A stretch of DNA of 9,803 nt from an uncultured bacterium (GCA_905214195.1 CAJMLH010000050.1:1-9803); one strand, 5' to 3'; positions 1 through 7,530 are shown, numbered from the stretch's first letter. Notes: a model not told the origin generated them from the sequence alone. Made by a program: numbers and translations.

Positions 1-5
1 TACAG

Positions 6-39
6 AAAAAGCCCTTGCTCTCGTATGAGCCGGGCTTTT
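6..39 (-). terminator. Rho-independent terminator, leftward
   Basis: Left arm AAAAGCCC (7-14) pairs with GGGCTTTT (32-39), and an inner GCTC (17-20) pairs with GAGC (27-30). Read on the minus strand the stem ends in GGGCTTTTT, a five-T run, so it fits termination of the leftward wall-protein gene. On the plus strand it ends in four T, so it could also stop a rightward gene lying left of the window. Confidence 0.7.
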
Positions 40-51
40 GTCTACAGTCTG

Positions 52-82
52 AAATATAGCTGTCATAATGACAGCTATATTT
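52..82 (-). terminator. Perfect 14-bp hairpin directly after the wall-protein stop
   Basis: Arms 52-65 and 69-82 are perfect reverse complements with a 3-nt loop. The hairpin begins immediately after the TAA at 83-85. There is no separate T-run on the minus strand; the stem itself ends in TATATTT. On the plus strand it runs into TATTTTTAT. It probably acts with the hairpin at 6-39 as a tandem, perhaps two-way, terminator. Confidence 0.55.
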
Positions 83-1186
83 TTATCTTATCACATATAC
101 ATTTACAGTTCTTGCGCCCCATATGCCACATTGTCTTAAGTCTTCCATATAAAGGTCTATAGTATTTCCCTTTATACCCGTTCCAACATCGTTAGCAACG
201 GCATATCCGTAGCCTTCGATGTAAAGCAGTGACCCCAATGGAATCACATCTTTATCAACGGCACAAGTTCCGTAGGTGCAAGGCAAGCCATATGCACCTT
301 TAGGGTTTCCGGAAAAGTTGTAAGAAACTGCCCTAACCCCGCTTATCTTAGTTTTGTACTGAAGTCCCGAGGGTATTCCAAGAGAGATATTCACACCATA
401 TGCGATAACTCTGTCTTGCTTCTGCTGCAAAACAACAGTCTCCTTAAGTGTTCTTGAAGATTCTTCTCCGTCAACAAGAACAACATCATATGTGTTTTGA
501 ATTCTCCCAGTCGTTCCCTCCTGAACAACAGCTGTTCTTCCTATGCCCATACTGTAATCTGCTGCATATCTGATTTCATAATCAGTCGTAACTTCTTCCA
601 CAGCAATATCGGTCGTAACCCGCTTTACACGCAGCTCATCACCCTTTTGCAGCTTATGATCCAAAGCCGGCTCTACTATGTCGTTATCTCCGACTTTAAT
701 ACCAAGTTCATCAAGAAGCTCCCCTGCCGTAATAGGCAAAATAGTCACTATCTCTGTCTTTCCGTCAGCTGTAACGGGAATTTGAACTGCTTTTTGGATG
801 TTTATTTCCATATTATCGGAAATCCCGGAATATAGTTCTACATCTATAACATCCTGCCCGTATACATAGTCAATTTGGTGGTTTTCAATAAAACTGTCCA
901 CTCTCATGCTTGTAGTCTCATATTGGGTGGTCGTAATTCCGTTGGAATCATCTATATTTACCGTTACCATCTTAGGTTTTGTAAAACCCACAATCAATGC
1001 TCCAAGCACTACTATGCAGACTGAAACCACAATGGTCCTTGAAACCCTCGGATGACGCTCTTTAAAATTGCGAGCAGCATTTCTGTGACATGCCGTTTTA
1101 TCGCCTACGATTTCGGCAAACTTTCCGCACCATTTAAAAAAGCCGTCAATGAGAATTTCGGTCTTACCTTTTGGTTTGTCTACCAT
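83..1186 (-). CDS. Membrane-anchored cell-wall protein with DUF348, G5 and 3D domains (YabE-like)
   Basis: A 367-residue protein probably fixed to the outer face of the membrane, where it would act on peptidoglycan. After a basic cytoplasmic stretch there is one membrane segment (about residues 50-68). Two DUF348 repeats follow (about 72-120 and 127-175), then a G5 domain (about 185-262) and a C-terminal 3D domain (about 283-367). The 3D domain keeps its aspartates: D311 in AVDKDVIPLGS, D333 in ANDVGTGIKG and D344 in IDLY. This order matches Bacillus YabE and related resuscitation-factor-like wall lytic proteins, though YabE usually carries one more DUF348 copy. The ATG at 1184-1186 follows GGAGG (1191-1195). 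It has its own promoter at 1215-1243, so it is probably a housekeeping gene rather than part of the operon upstream. Domain calls are firm. Lytic activity is inferred from the family. Confidence 0.9.
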   Translation of the reverse strand: MVDKPKGKTEILIDGFFKWCGKFAEIVGDKTACHRNAARNFKERHPRVSRTIVVSVCIVVLGALIVGFTKPKMVTVNIDDSNGITTTQYETTSMRVDSFIENHQIDYVYGQDVIDVELYSGISDNMEINIQKAVQIPVTADGKTEIVTILPITAGELLDELGIKVGDNDIVEPALDHKLQKGDELRVKRVTTDIAVEEVTTDYEIRYAADYSMGIGRTAVVQEGTTGRIQNTYDVVLVDGEESSRTLKETVVLQQKQDRVIAYGVNISLGIPSGLQYKTKISGVRAVSYNFSGNPKGAYGLPCTYGTCAVDKDVIPLGSLLYIEGYGYAVANDVGTGIKGNTIDLYMEDLRQCGIWGARTVNVYVIR

Positions 1187-1214
1187 AATTCCTCCTTTTC
1201 TATGTGACTCGTTT

Positions 1215-1243
1215 ATTTTAACATATAAGCGTCAAAAAGTCAA
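1215..1243 (-). promoter_or_regulatory. Sigma-A-type promoter for the wall-protein gene
   Basis: On the minus strand, a -35 of TTGACT (1238-1243), a 17-bp spacer and a -10 of TAAAAT (1215-1220) preceded by TGT, which gives an extended -10. The predicted RNA start is near 1208, about 22 nt before the ATG at 1186, with GGAGG in between. This makes the wall protein an independent unit. Confidence 0.7.
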
Positions 1244-1305
1244 AGAAATGGCTTGTTTTCAATGGTTTGGAGGTTTATATCATGTCGTTTTTTGTGGATT
1301 TGGTG

Positions 1306-1334
1306 ATAGTTTTGTGGAAATTTGTCAAAACTAT
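1306..1334. repeat. 9-bp inverted repeat just after the AspT-like stop
   Basis: ATAGTTTTG (1306-1314) and CAAAACTAT (1326-1334) are perfect reverse complements separated by 11 nt. It lies 4 nt past the end of the last operon gene. The stem is AT-rich and no T-run follows on the minus strand, so it is at best a weak operon terminator. The 9-mer TTTTGTGGA also occurs twice here (1290-1298 and 1310-1318), 20 bp apart. Confidence 0.35.
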
Positions 1335-1338
1335 TCCT

Positions 1339-2751
1339 TTAAAGTACCGGCAACTTATTTAATATAATTGAAAATATTACCATGCCAAGCAAAGCAAACG
1401 GATATGTTGCTCCGTATCCTGCTCCCGGATCATCACTGCCCACTGCCTCTGTAGCTGCTCCAAGTCCCGGGGTAGATGTCATTCCTCCACATATAGCCCC
1501 CGAAAGAATTATCCAATTAAGTTTAAATACATATCTGCCGACAAGGAAACCTACCATTACAGCAACGAATCCCACTATCAAGCTTACAAGTGCCAGAACA
1601 AGACCTGATCCAAGAACTGCATCAACCGCACCGTAACCGTAATTCAATCCGACTACAGAAAGGAAGAAACTCAAAGCAAACTCTCTTATAACTGCTAAAA
1701 CCTTAGCATCCATTCTGAATGACAGCGGTCCTATTTTTCCTATGTAACCGAGGACAAGAGCGCTTATAAGAACGCCTCCGGTCGCCTCAAGACTCACATA
1801 ACCTAAAGGTCCCATATATATTTTAACCGAGCCTATTATGTAACCCACAAAGCATACGACAGCAAAAGAAATTATATTAAAAGAAGTTTCGGGAATTTCT
1901 TTTATTCCGCTCGTGGTGCGTGCCAGCGCCATATCTTCAATATATTTTTTACGTTCTTCTTCAACATCAAATTTGAATATTACATTGAGGAAGTTCACCG
2001 CCAAAATTACTACTATTACACCGAAAGGATAACCTACGGCAGAGCCTATACCTACCTGAGCTGTTGCTTGATTGACATAGTCTTTTTTCATTTCATCGGT
2101 AAGAGTTTTCGTTTCTGAAACTTCTATTTCTTTATATTTGTCATTAATGGCAAGCACATCAATGACATTCTGTTTTTCCTCATCCGTGTAGCTCTCGTAA
2201 TTTTCTGCAACCTCAAAAGCATGTACGCTCGCTGTTTCAAGGGCAGAAGCAAGCCCCGGAGAGCTTGTCATAGCTCCGGTATAGACTCCCGTGACTGCAT
2301 ATGAATTGGTCCCTGCGCAAAATGCAGTGCAGGCATATGTCGCACCTGCCCCAACAAGAGTTATTAAAACCGCCAAAGCTATGAATTTAGCGCCGTATTT
2401 TTTTATAACTATTCCAAGGTCTTTAGCCGCCAACAGACCGATAGCTGCCACGAAAATTATAAGTGCCGTAGTAAAAAAATAAGAGTTTATTACTTTTCCA
2501 CCATTGCCTTCCAGTATCTGCGCTGCCGCTTTAAAGCCTGCTGCCGCCTCATCTCCTGTTTTGTATATTTTATCGGCAAATGTATAGGCTGCCCACCCTA
2601 TCGCTAATCCGGCAAAAAGTGCTCCGGAACTTCCGAACCTGAATTTACCGAACTTTAATTTTCCGAAAAGCAAACCCGCTATGACGGTTAAAAACATCAA
2701 AACAAAAGGATTGAGCATAACGCCTGCAAAGTCAAACTTAGCTAAAGGCAT
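1339..2751 (-). CDS. AspT/YidE/YbjL-type duplicated membrane transporter
   Basis: A 470-residue, very hydrophobic integral membrane protein built as two related halves. The repeat signature appears as GAMTSSPGLASALE (159-172) and GGMTSTPGLGAATE (422-435). Each is followed, at different distances, by a YPFxxx motif (241-246 and 450-455). This is the pattern of the aspartate:alanine exchanger domain family. Unlike AspT itself it has no central RCK/TrkA-C domains. Instead a charged stretch (about 176-230) and a short acidic-basic linker (260-285) join the halves. The ATG at 2749-2751 follows GGGAGG with a 9-nt spacer. It is the last gene of the cluster, 45 bp after the amidohydrolase. It probably moves a small carboxylate or amino-acid-like substrate or product of the pathway. 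The substrate is unknown. Confidence 0.75.
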   Translation of the reverse strand: MPLAKFDFAGVMLNPFVLMFLTVIAGLLFGKLKFGKFRFGSSGALFAGLAIGWAAYTFADKIYKTGDEAAAGFKAAAQILEGNGGKVINSYFFTTALIIFVAAIGLLAAKDLGIVIKKYGAKFIALAVLITLVGAGATYACTAFCAGTNSYAVTGVYTGAMTSSPGLASALETASVHAFEVAENYESYTDEEKQNVIDVLAINDKYKEIEVSETKTLTDEMKKDYVNQATAQVGIGSAVGYPFGVIVVILAVNFLNVIFKFDVEEERKKYIEDMALARTTSGIKEIPETSFNIISFAVVCFVGYIIGSVKIYMGPLGYVSLEATGGVLISALVLGYIGKIGPLSFRMDAKVLAVIREFALSFFLSVVGLNYGYGAVDAVLGSGLVLALVSLIVGFVAVMVGFLVGRYVFKLNWIILSGAICGGMTSTPGLGAATEAVGSDDPGAGYGATYPFALLGMVIFSIILNKLPVL

Positions 2752-2796
2752 TTTGAAATTCCTCCCAAATCTGTAAAACTATATTTTCTTCATTTG

Positions 2797-4404
2797 TCAT
2801 CTTTTTTCTGTTTCATAAACCGTTTTACCGTCTACTATGGTAGCTGCGATTTCTATCTTCGAAATATCATGATGCTCTGCTTCAAATATGTCTTCGGAGA
2901 GAATTGTCAAATCCGCATCTTTCCCCAACTCAAGGCTTCCTCTCCTGTCCTCCTCAAATGCACAGTACGCATTGTTTATCGTAAACAGTCTTACCGCCTC
3001 TTCTACTGTAAGCTTCTGCTCCTTATACCAGCCGTCGGTATTTTCATTTAGTCCGTCTCTTGTAACTGCAATTTGAATATTAGACAGCACATCAAAGTCT
3101 TCCACCGGGGAATCCGAACCTCCTCCGCATACAATGCCACTATCGATCATCGTTTTCCACATGTATGAACGGCTTTCTGCTTCTTCTCCCACCAGACCCG
3201 CAACTACATCTTTGTCACTTGCAACAAAGAGCGGCTGTATATATGCAGCTATGTCGTACTTTTTCATTCTCTCGAACAAATTATCGCTGACAACCTGCAA
3301 ATGATTTATTGCAAGTCTCGCATCTCTCTTCCCGTATTTTTTTATAACCTTTTCATAAGCATCCATAACCATGTCTGATGCTTTGTCACCTATTGCATGC
3401 ACAAGGATCTGCATACCGTTTTTATATGAGTAATCTACAAGGTTTTCTATATCTTCCCGGTCATGAACAGCGACTCCGCATGTATCTGTGCCTACATAAC
3501 ATTTGTTCATCAAAGCTGTTCTTGCGCCAAGTGAGCCATCCTCGTACAGTTTAACAGGACCTATTGTATAATATTCTCCGCCGTCTCCCGTTCTGTTTCC
3601 GTCATCTATAAACTTCTTCATATGTTCAAACGCTGTAAAAGAAGCTTGTTCTCTTACTCTTAAGGTAAGTTTGTTTTCGTTCTCAAGTTCTTTATATGCT
3701 GCCATAATTGTCCGGCTGTTTCTCCCCGGAAGAGAAAGAAAGTTGTCCGTTTCGACTCCCGTTATTCCCGCAGCATTCAAATCTTTCTGTGCTGACAAAA
3801 TCATATCTTTAATTTGCTCTACCGATGGTTCTTTCATCGCATTGTAGCAAAGCTTCACAGACGCCTCTGTAAGAATTCCGTTTTCTTCATCTATCTGCTC
3901 TATATAATCCTTTGTCTGTTCAAGACCCATGATAATTTCCATTGCCTTTGAATTCACTGCAGCTTTATGACCGCACACACGAATAAACAAAATCGGCCTG
4001 TCTAAAGAAATACGATCAAGGTCAAATCTTGTAAGATCCCTCTTTTCATCGATAAAGTTAACTTCATTCCATCCGCGGCCATATATCCATTGGCCCGGTT
4101 CCTCGTTTTCCATCATCTTTGCGATATCAACGCCCTTTTTAACAATTTCTTCTATTGACTTTGCGCCTTGCATTACATATGCCTGCTTTACAAAAGCATA
4201 ATTGAGCATATGAAGATGCGAATCCACAAAACCCGGCAAAACTGTTTTACCTTTCAAATCTATCTTTTCAACAGCAGCAATATGAGCCGCTTCATAATCA
4301 TTTCCCAGAAAAGCAACCTTTCCGTTCTCTATTCCCAAAGCAGTATACTTGCTGTTCTTATCGTCAATAGAATAGATCTTTCCGTTGTAGTATAGTCTGT
4401 CCAA
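2797..4404 (-). CDS. YtcJ-type metal-dependent amidohydrolase (amidohydrolase family 3)
   Basis: A cytoplasmic amidohydrolase of about 535 residues; family members cleave C-N bonds in amides, formamides, ureides or related rings. Numbered from the chosen start it shows the metal motif HLH (H63, H65, in GFVDSHLH), a lysine in GPVKLYEDGS (K285), H336 in HAIGD, H368 in INHLQ and D431 in GGGSDSP, so the metal site looks intact. The reading frame extends to a TTG at 4417-4419, but that TTG overlaps GGAGG (4413-4417). The start is better placed at the TTG at 4402-4404, 8 nt past that ribosome binding site, giving the N-terminus (M)DRLYYNGKIYSI. There is no signal peptide. A strong hairpin lies just upstream (4425-4452). 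The family is sure. The substrate is open, with N-acyl or formyl amides and imides all plausible. Confidence 0.88.
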   Translation of the reverse strand: MDRLYYNGKIYSIDDKNSKYTALGIENGKVAFLGNDYEAAHIAAVEKIDLKGKTVLPGFVDSHLHMLNYAFVKQAYVMQGAKSIEEIVKKGVDIAKMMENEEPGQWIYGRGWNEVNFIDEKRDLTRFDLDRISLDRPILFIRVCGHKAAVNSKAMEIIMGLEQTKDYIEQIDEENGILTEASVKLCYNAMKEPSVEQIKDMILSAQKDLNAAGITGVETDNFLSLPGRNSRTIMAAYKELENENKLTLRVREQASFTAFEHMKKFIDDGNRTGDGGEYYTIGPVKLYEDGSLGARTALMNKCYVGTDTCGVAVHDREDIENLVDYSYKNGMQILVHAIGDKASDMVMDAYEKVIKKYGKRDARLAINHLQVVSDNLFERMKKYDIAAYIQPLFVASDKDVVAGLVGEEAESRSYMWKTMIDSGIVCGGGSDSPVEDFDVLSNIQIAVTRDGLNENTDGWYKEQKLTVEEAVRLFTINNAYCAFEEDRRGSLELGKDADLTILSEDIFEAEHHDISKIEIAATIVDGKTVYETEKR

Positions 4405-4412
4405 CTTATTAT

Positions 4413-4417
4413 CCTCC
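4413..4417 (-). promoter_or_regulatory. Ribosome binding site that fixes a TTG start for the amidohydrolase
   Basis: GGAGG on the minus strand, 8 nt ahead of the TTG at 4402-4404. The only in-frame alternative further out (TTG at 4417-4419) overlaps this site and has no good Shine-Dalgarno sequence of its own. Confidence 0.7.
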
Positions 4418-4424
4418 AAACCCC

Positions 4425-4452
4425 GCGAAAGAGGCTATTGAGCCTCTTTCGC
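4425..4452 (-). repeat. Perfect 12-bp intercistronic hairpin
   Basis: GCGAAAGAGGCT (4425-4436) and AGCCTCTTTCGC (4441-4452) are perfect reverse complements around a 4-nt loop. They sit in the 56-bp gap between the deacetylase-like and amidohydrolase genes. On the minus strand the stem is followed by GGGGTTTGGAGG, so it has no T-run and runs into the next ribosome binding site. It is therefore more likely an mRNA stability or processing element, or a brake on downstream translation, than a terminator. Confidence 0.7.
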
Positions 4453-4460
4453 AAAATTCT

Positions 4461-5303
4461 TTAAAATTCAATTTTATTATAGATTTCCGCAAACGGTGCA
4501 AGCCATGCTCCTGAATCAAGTACATGATTTATGAATTTTTCAAGCATCGCAATATTATGTGCCCTTCCTACTACCTGTGGATGCATTGCAACGCTTAACA
4601 TTCCATTCTCTACATTTTCAACACCGTAATCAAATGTTCCTGTCCATATTTCAAAAATCTGGCTCTGTGGTTTCATTCCTGTCCTTGTCATTATAAACTC
4701 CGAGTGAGGGAAATCATCCATATACCATGAAACCGGCATTTCTATCAGGTTTGCAGGTTCCCCGAACTCGTTGCCTCTATCAAAATTCACTTTACAAGGT
4801 GCAGGGCGATAAGGGAAAAAGTCCTGTCCCATGAGGCTGCTGTCATATTTTATGCCGTATTTTTCGAGCAAGTTCATAGTATTAGGGCTGAAATCAAATC
4901 CCGGACTTCTATAGCCCATAGGCTTAACACCTATTCTGTCAAGCGCCTCAAGGCCTTTTACAAATATTGCCTCTTCCTCTTCAATCGGCAAATCCGTAGG
5001 ATCTTCATGAACATAACCATGGTGGGCAATTTCATGCCCTCTTGCAAGGATTTCCTTACATACCTCAGGATAAGTATCAATGGTATGTCCCGGAATGAAA
5101 AATGTTGATTTTATATCGTATTTATCTAAAAGATTAAGAATTCTCGGTACACCTACTTCTGCGCCAAACTCACCTCTTGATGTATATACAGGAGAAACTT
5201 TTCCGTATGATTCCATCCATACCGAAGATGAATCAAAATCAAATCCCAAATTAACCGCTATTTTTTTACCCTCAGGCAAATTAACCTTTCCTAATTTCTG
5301 CAT
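4461..5303 (-). CDS. Polysaccharide deacetylase-fold (NodB/PuuE-like) hydrolase
   Basis: A 280-residue enzyme without signal peptide or membrane segment, so it acts inside the cell. It shows FDFD (21-24, a candidate metal aspartate), STFFIPG (66-72), H95-x3-H99 in GHEIAHHGYVHED, GYRSPGFDFSP (130-140) with R132, and a late histidine in SVAMHPQ (H241). This set matches the cytoplasmic branch containing Helicobacter PgdA, PuuE allantoinases and cyclic-imide hydrolases rather than secreted chitin or peptidoglycan deacetylases. Both metal histidines are present, so a metal-dependent reaction is more likely than the metal-free PuuE type. The start at 5301-5303 follows GGAGG, which overlaps the TAG of the antiporter 9 bp upstream, so the two are probably translationally coupled. 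Partnered with an amidohydrolase, it may open or trim an imide, ureide or N-acyl substrate. This is an inference from context. Confidence 0.82.
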   Translation of the reverse strand: MQKLGKVNLPEGKKIAVNLGFDFDSSSVWMESYGKVSPVYTSRGEFGAEVGVPRILNLLDKYDIKSTFFIPGHTIDTYPEVCKEILARGHEIAHHGYVHEDPTDLPIEEEEAIFVKGLEALDRIGVKPMGYRSPGFDFSPNTMNLLEKYGIKYDSSLMGQDFFPYRPAPCKVNFDRGNEFGEPANLIEMPVSWYMDDFPHSEFIMTRTGMKPQSQIFEIWTGTFDYGVENVENGMLSVAMHPQVVGRAHNIAMLEKFINHVLDSGAWLAPFAEIYNKIEF

Positions 5304-5312
5304 TTTAACCTC

Positions 5313-6752
5313 CTATTTCGCAATCACTTCTGCTTCTTCTTTTTCATCATCGCCTTTATCCTTAAACTGTGCAAATCCTACAAGTGCATATATAGCCGCA
5401 ATTATAGGATTTATCCACAGAAGGAATGCATAAGGTGCGTATGTAAGCGTTGCAACTCCCAGAACCGAAGCAGTGTAAATACCTGCCGTATCCCATGGAA
5501 TCAGGAACGAGAACATAGTACCTCCATCCTCAAGCGTTCTCGAAAGAACTTTCTTGTCCAGTTTAAACTTAGTGTACTGATCTTTGAGAAGCATTCCCGG
5601 AAGCATTATAGCAAGGTATTGTGAAGCAGTCAAACATGCAGTAACCAGTGAGAACAAGAGAGTTGTAATAACCAAATGCTTAGGCTTCTTGATGATAACA
5701 AGAAGTTTTTGCAGGAATGCATCCAAGATTCCTCCCTCCTTGAGGCAATGGCCCATGCCCAGTGTGAGAAGAGTCCATGCAACTACTTCCATCATAGATA
5801 TTATTCCGCCTCTGTTAAGAAGTGTATCAAGATCAGGCACTCCTGTTTCTATAGAAAAGCCTATGCCTGCTGAATTTATAAGTGTTATCATGTCAATATG
5901 GTCGCCCTGAGTTATTCCGCCCATTATTATTGCAAGCAGTCCGCTGGCAAGCATTGCAACTACAGGAGGAACCTTAAACAGTGCAAGAGTAAGCACAAAT
6001 ACAGGCACTATAAACAGAACAGGCGTAATATTGAAGTTATCGTCAAGTCCTGCCATCATTTCATCTACAAGTCCAAGCTCAGCATTATGAGTATCTACAT
6101 TTAAGCTAAGTATTGTATATAATACAAATGAGATTATAAGCGATGGAGTAACAGTATAGATCATCGAGCCTATATGCTTATATACCGTAGTTCCGGAAAC
6201 TGCCGGAGCGAGATTTGTGGTATCGGAGAACGGAGACATTTTGTCGCCGAACATTGCTCCCGAAAGCACCATTCCCGCAACGAGACCAAGATTCATTCCA
6301 AGACCTGTGCCGATTCCTATAAAGGCAACCCCAAGAGTAGCAAGCGTCGAGTATGAGCTTCCCACAAAGAAAGATACCAGACAGCAAAGGAGGAATCCGA
6401 TAATCATAAATGTTGTAGGGGTAAGCATCTTAAGGCCGTAATAAATAACTGTAGGAATCGTACCCGAAGCTACCCATGTACCTATTACCACACCTACACT
6501 CATAAGAATAAGAATAACATCGATGGCTCCTCTGCATCCGTCGGCATACCATCCCATTACCGTCTCCAATTTATATCCGTAAGCTACCAGGAATAAGCCT
6601 ACCACTATGGAAGCCATCAAGAATGTAACTTTAGTGTCAAAACCTATTACTGCAAAACCTAAACATAAAACAATTATAAGTCCGATTATACAAAGTAAAG
6701 CCTTACCAAATGTAATATTGGGAGTACCCCCCCCCGCATTTTTTTCTTTCAT
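5313..6752 (-). CDS. nhaC: NhaC-family antiporter
   Basis: A 479-residue integral membrane protein with about a dozen hydrophobic segments. The NhaC signature is clear: FGDKMSPFSDTTNLAP (168-183), and SRTLEDGGTMFSFLIPWDTAG (404-424) in the second half. NhaC members exchange sodium for protons, and some relatives (MleN) couple malate, lactate and sodium. In this operon it may either drive uptake of the pathway substrate or export sodium brought in with it. Length is normal for the family. The ATG at 6750-6752 follows AGAGGA, 61 bp past the oxidoreductase. Codons 6-9 contain nine consecutive G (6727-6735), coding for Gly-Gly-Gly. One extra or missing G would bring a stop codon within roughly 20 codons. 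The tail (465-479) is highly charged and presumably cytoplasmic. Confidence 0.87.
   Translation of the reverse strand: MKEKNAGGGTPNITFGKALLCIIGLIIVLCLGFAVIGFDTKVTFLMASIVVGLFLVAYGYKLETVMGWYADGCRGAIDVILILMSVGVVIGTWVASGTIPTVIYYGLKMLTPTTFMIIGFLLCCLVSFFVGSSYSTLATLGVAFIGIGTGLGMNLGLVAGMVLSGAMFGDKMSPFSDTTNLAPAVSGTTVYKHIGSMIYTVTPSLIISFVLYTILSLNVDTHNAELGLVDEMMAGLDDNFNITPVLFIVPVFVLTLALFKVPPVVAMLASGLLAIIMGGITQGDHIDMITLINSAGIGFSIETGVPDLDTLLNRGGIISMMEVVAWTLLTLGMGHCLKEGGILDAFLQKLLVIIKKPKHLVITTLLFSLVTACLTASQYLAIMLPGMLLKDQYTKFKLDKKVLSRTLEDGGTMFSFLIPWDTAGIYTASVLGVATLTYAPYAFLLWINPIIAAIYALVGFAQFKDKGDDEKEEAEVIAK
6727..6735 (-). repeat. Nine-G homopolymer inside the NhaC gene
   Basis: A run of nine C on the plus strand, nine G in the coding strand, covers codons 6-9 (GCG GGG GGG GGT). 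The rest of the window is AT-rich and I see no other G or C run of this length. Runs of this kind slip during replication and underlie phase variation in other bacteria. It can also be a place of sequencing or assembly error. Confidence 0.9.
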
Positions 6753-6813
6753 TTTTCTATCCTCTCTTTTTCAATCGTTTTTAGGATTAATGGGATTTTC
6801 CTGTTTATCCTTT

Positions 6814-7527
6814 TCATCCCATTATGTCGCCGCCATTTACTTCAATTATCTGACCTGTTATAAAACCTGCTTTCTCTGAGGCCAGATATACTACCATATT
6901 GGCAATGTCCAAAGGTTTTCCTACTCGACCTATCGGGATCACCGAATTGTAATATTCCGTAGGCAATCCGTTTACTTCAAGCATTGCAGTATCCACAAAT
7001 CCCGGTGACACTGCGTTTACTCTTATTCCAACCTTTGCAAGCTCCCTTGCAAGAGATACTGTCAAAGAGTTGATCGCACCTTTTGAAGTTGAATACGGAA
7101 TCGATACAAACTCGCCTCCCGTCTTTGCGGCTCCGGACGACATATTGATGATACATGATCCTTTATTCATCTTCTCAAGTGCGTATTTAGCTACAAAAAA
7201 GTATCCCTTTACATTGGTTGAAAGTGTTAAATCCCAATCATACTCGTCAAATTCTTCTATCGTCTTGTTTTTTATACTTATGCCTGCATCGTTTACAAGA
7301 CAATCGATTTTTTCGAGTCCGGAAATGCCTTTTTCAACACTTTTCACATCACAAACATCAAATATGAGCGGCTTTATATCATATTCTTTGCCCATTTCAA
7401 GCGTCTGTGCAAGCTTTTCTTCACTTCTTGCGTTAGCGTATACAAGGTAACCCGCCTTAGCAAGCTCCAATGCTATAGCTTGACCTATGCCGGCGGCAGC
7501 ACCGGTCACTAATGCAACTTTTTTCAT
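6814..7527 (-). CDS. Short-chain dehydrogenase/reductase (classical SDR)
   Basis: A 237-residue cytoplasmic NAD(P)-dependent oxidoreductase acting on a carbonyl or alcohol. Seen in order: the cofactor loop TGAAAGIG (8-15), NDAG (79-82, in place of the usual NNAG), N105 in STNVKG, serine S131 in INMSSG, the Y145-x3-K149 catalytic pair in YSTSK, and PGFVDT (175-180) after the active site. The reading frame is open to 7578, but the start at 7525-7527 is preferred. It directly follows AGGAGGAGGA (7531-7540), gives the standard SDR N-terminus MKKVALVTG, and the predicted sigma-54 transcript begins near 7556, downstream of the ATG at 7578. It is the first gene of the operon. It resembles FabG-type and sugar or secondary-alcohol dehydrogenases, and specificity cannot be called. 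Confidence 0.92.
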   Translation of the reverse strand: MKKVALVTGAAAGIGQAIALELAKAGYLVYANARSEEKLAQTLEMGKEYDIKPLIFDVCDVKSVEKGISGLEKIDCLVNDAGISIKNKTIEEFDEYDWDLTLSTNVKGYFFVAKYALEKMNKGSCIINMSSGAAKTGGEFVSIPYSTSKGAINSLTVSLARELAKVGIRVNAVSPGFVDTAMLEVNGLPTEYYNSVIPIGRVGKPLDIANMVVYLASEKAGFITGQIIEVNGGDIMG

Positions 7528-7530
7528 TTT

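Noticed and set aside
497..835. Open frame of 112 codons on the plus strand within the wall-protein gene
   Set aside because: It is antisense to conserved DUF348/G5 coding sequence, and its composition is not protein-like.
1290..1320. Two DnaA-box-like sequences (TCCACAAAA on the minus strand)
   Set aside because: Each matches only about 7 of 9 positions of TTATCCACA, and nothing else in the region suggests a replication origin.
1149..1367. Open frame of 72 codons on the plus strand across the gap between the wall-protein and AspT-like genes
   Set aside because: It overlaps the promoter and start of the wall-protein gene and has no ribosome site or recognisable content.
5584..5910. Open frame of 108 codons on the plus strand within the NhaC gene
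   Set aside because: It is antisense to a conserved membrane protein, with no ribosome site or family resemblance.
7070..7450. Open frame of 126 codons on the plus strand within the SDR gene
   Set aside because: It is a shadow of a well-supported gene on the other strand, with no recognisable protein and no ribosome site.
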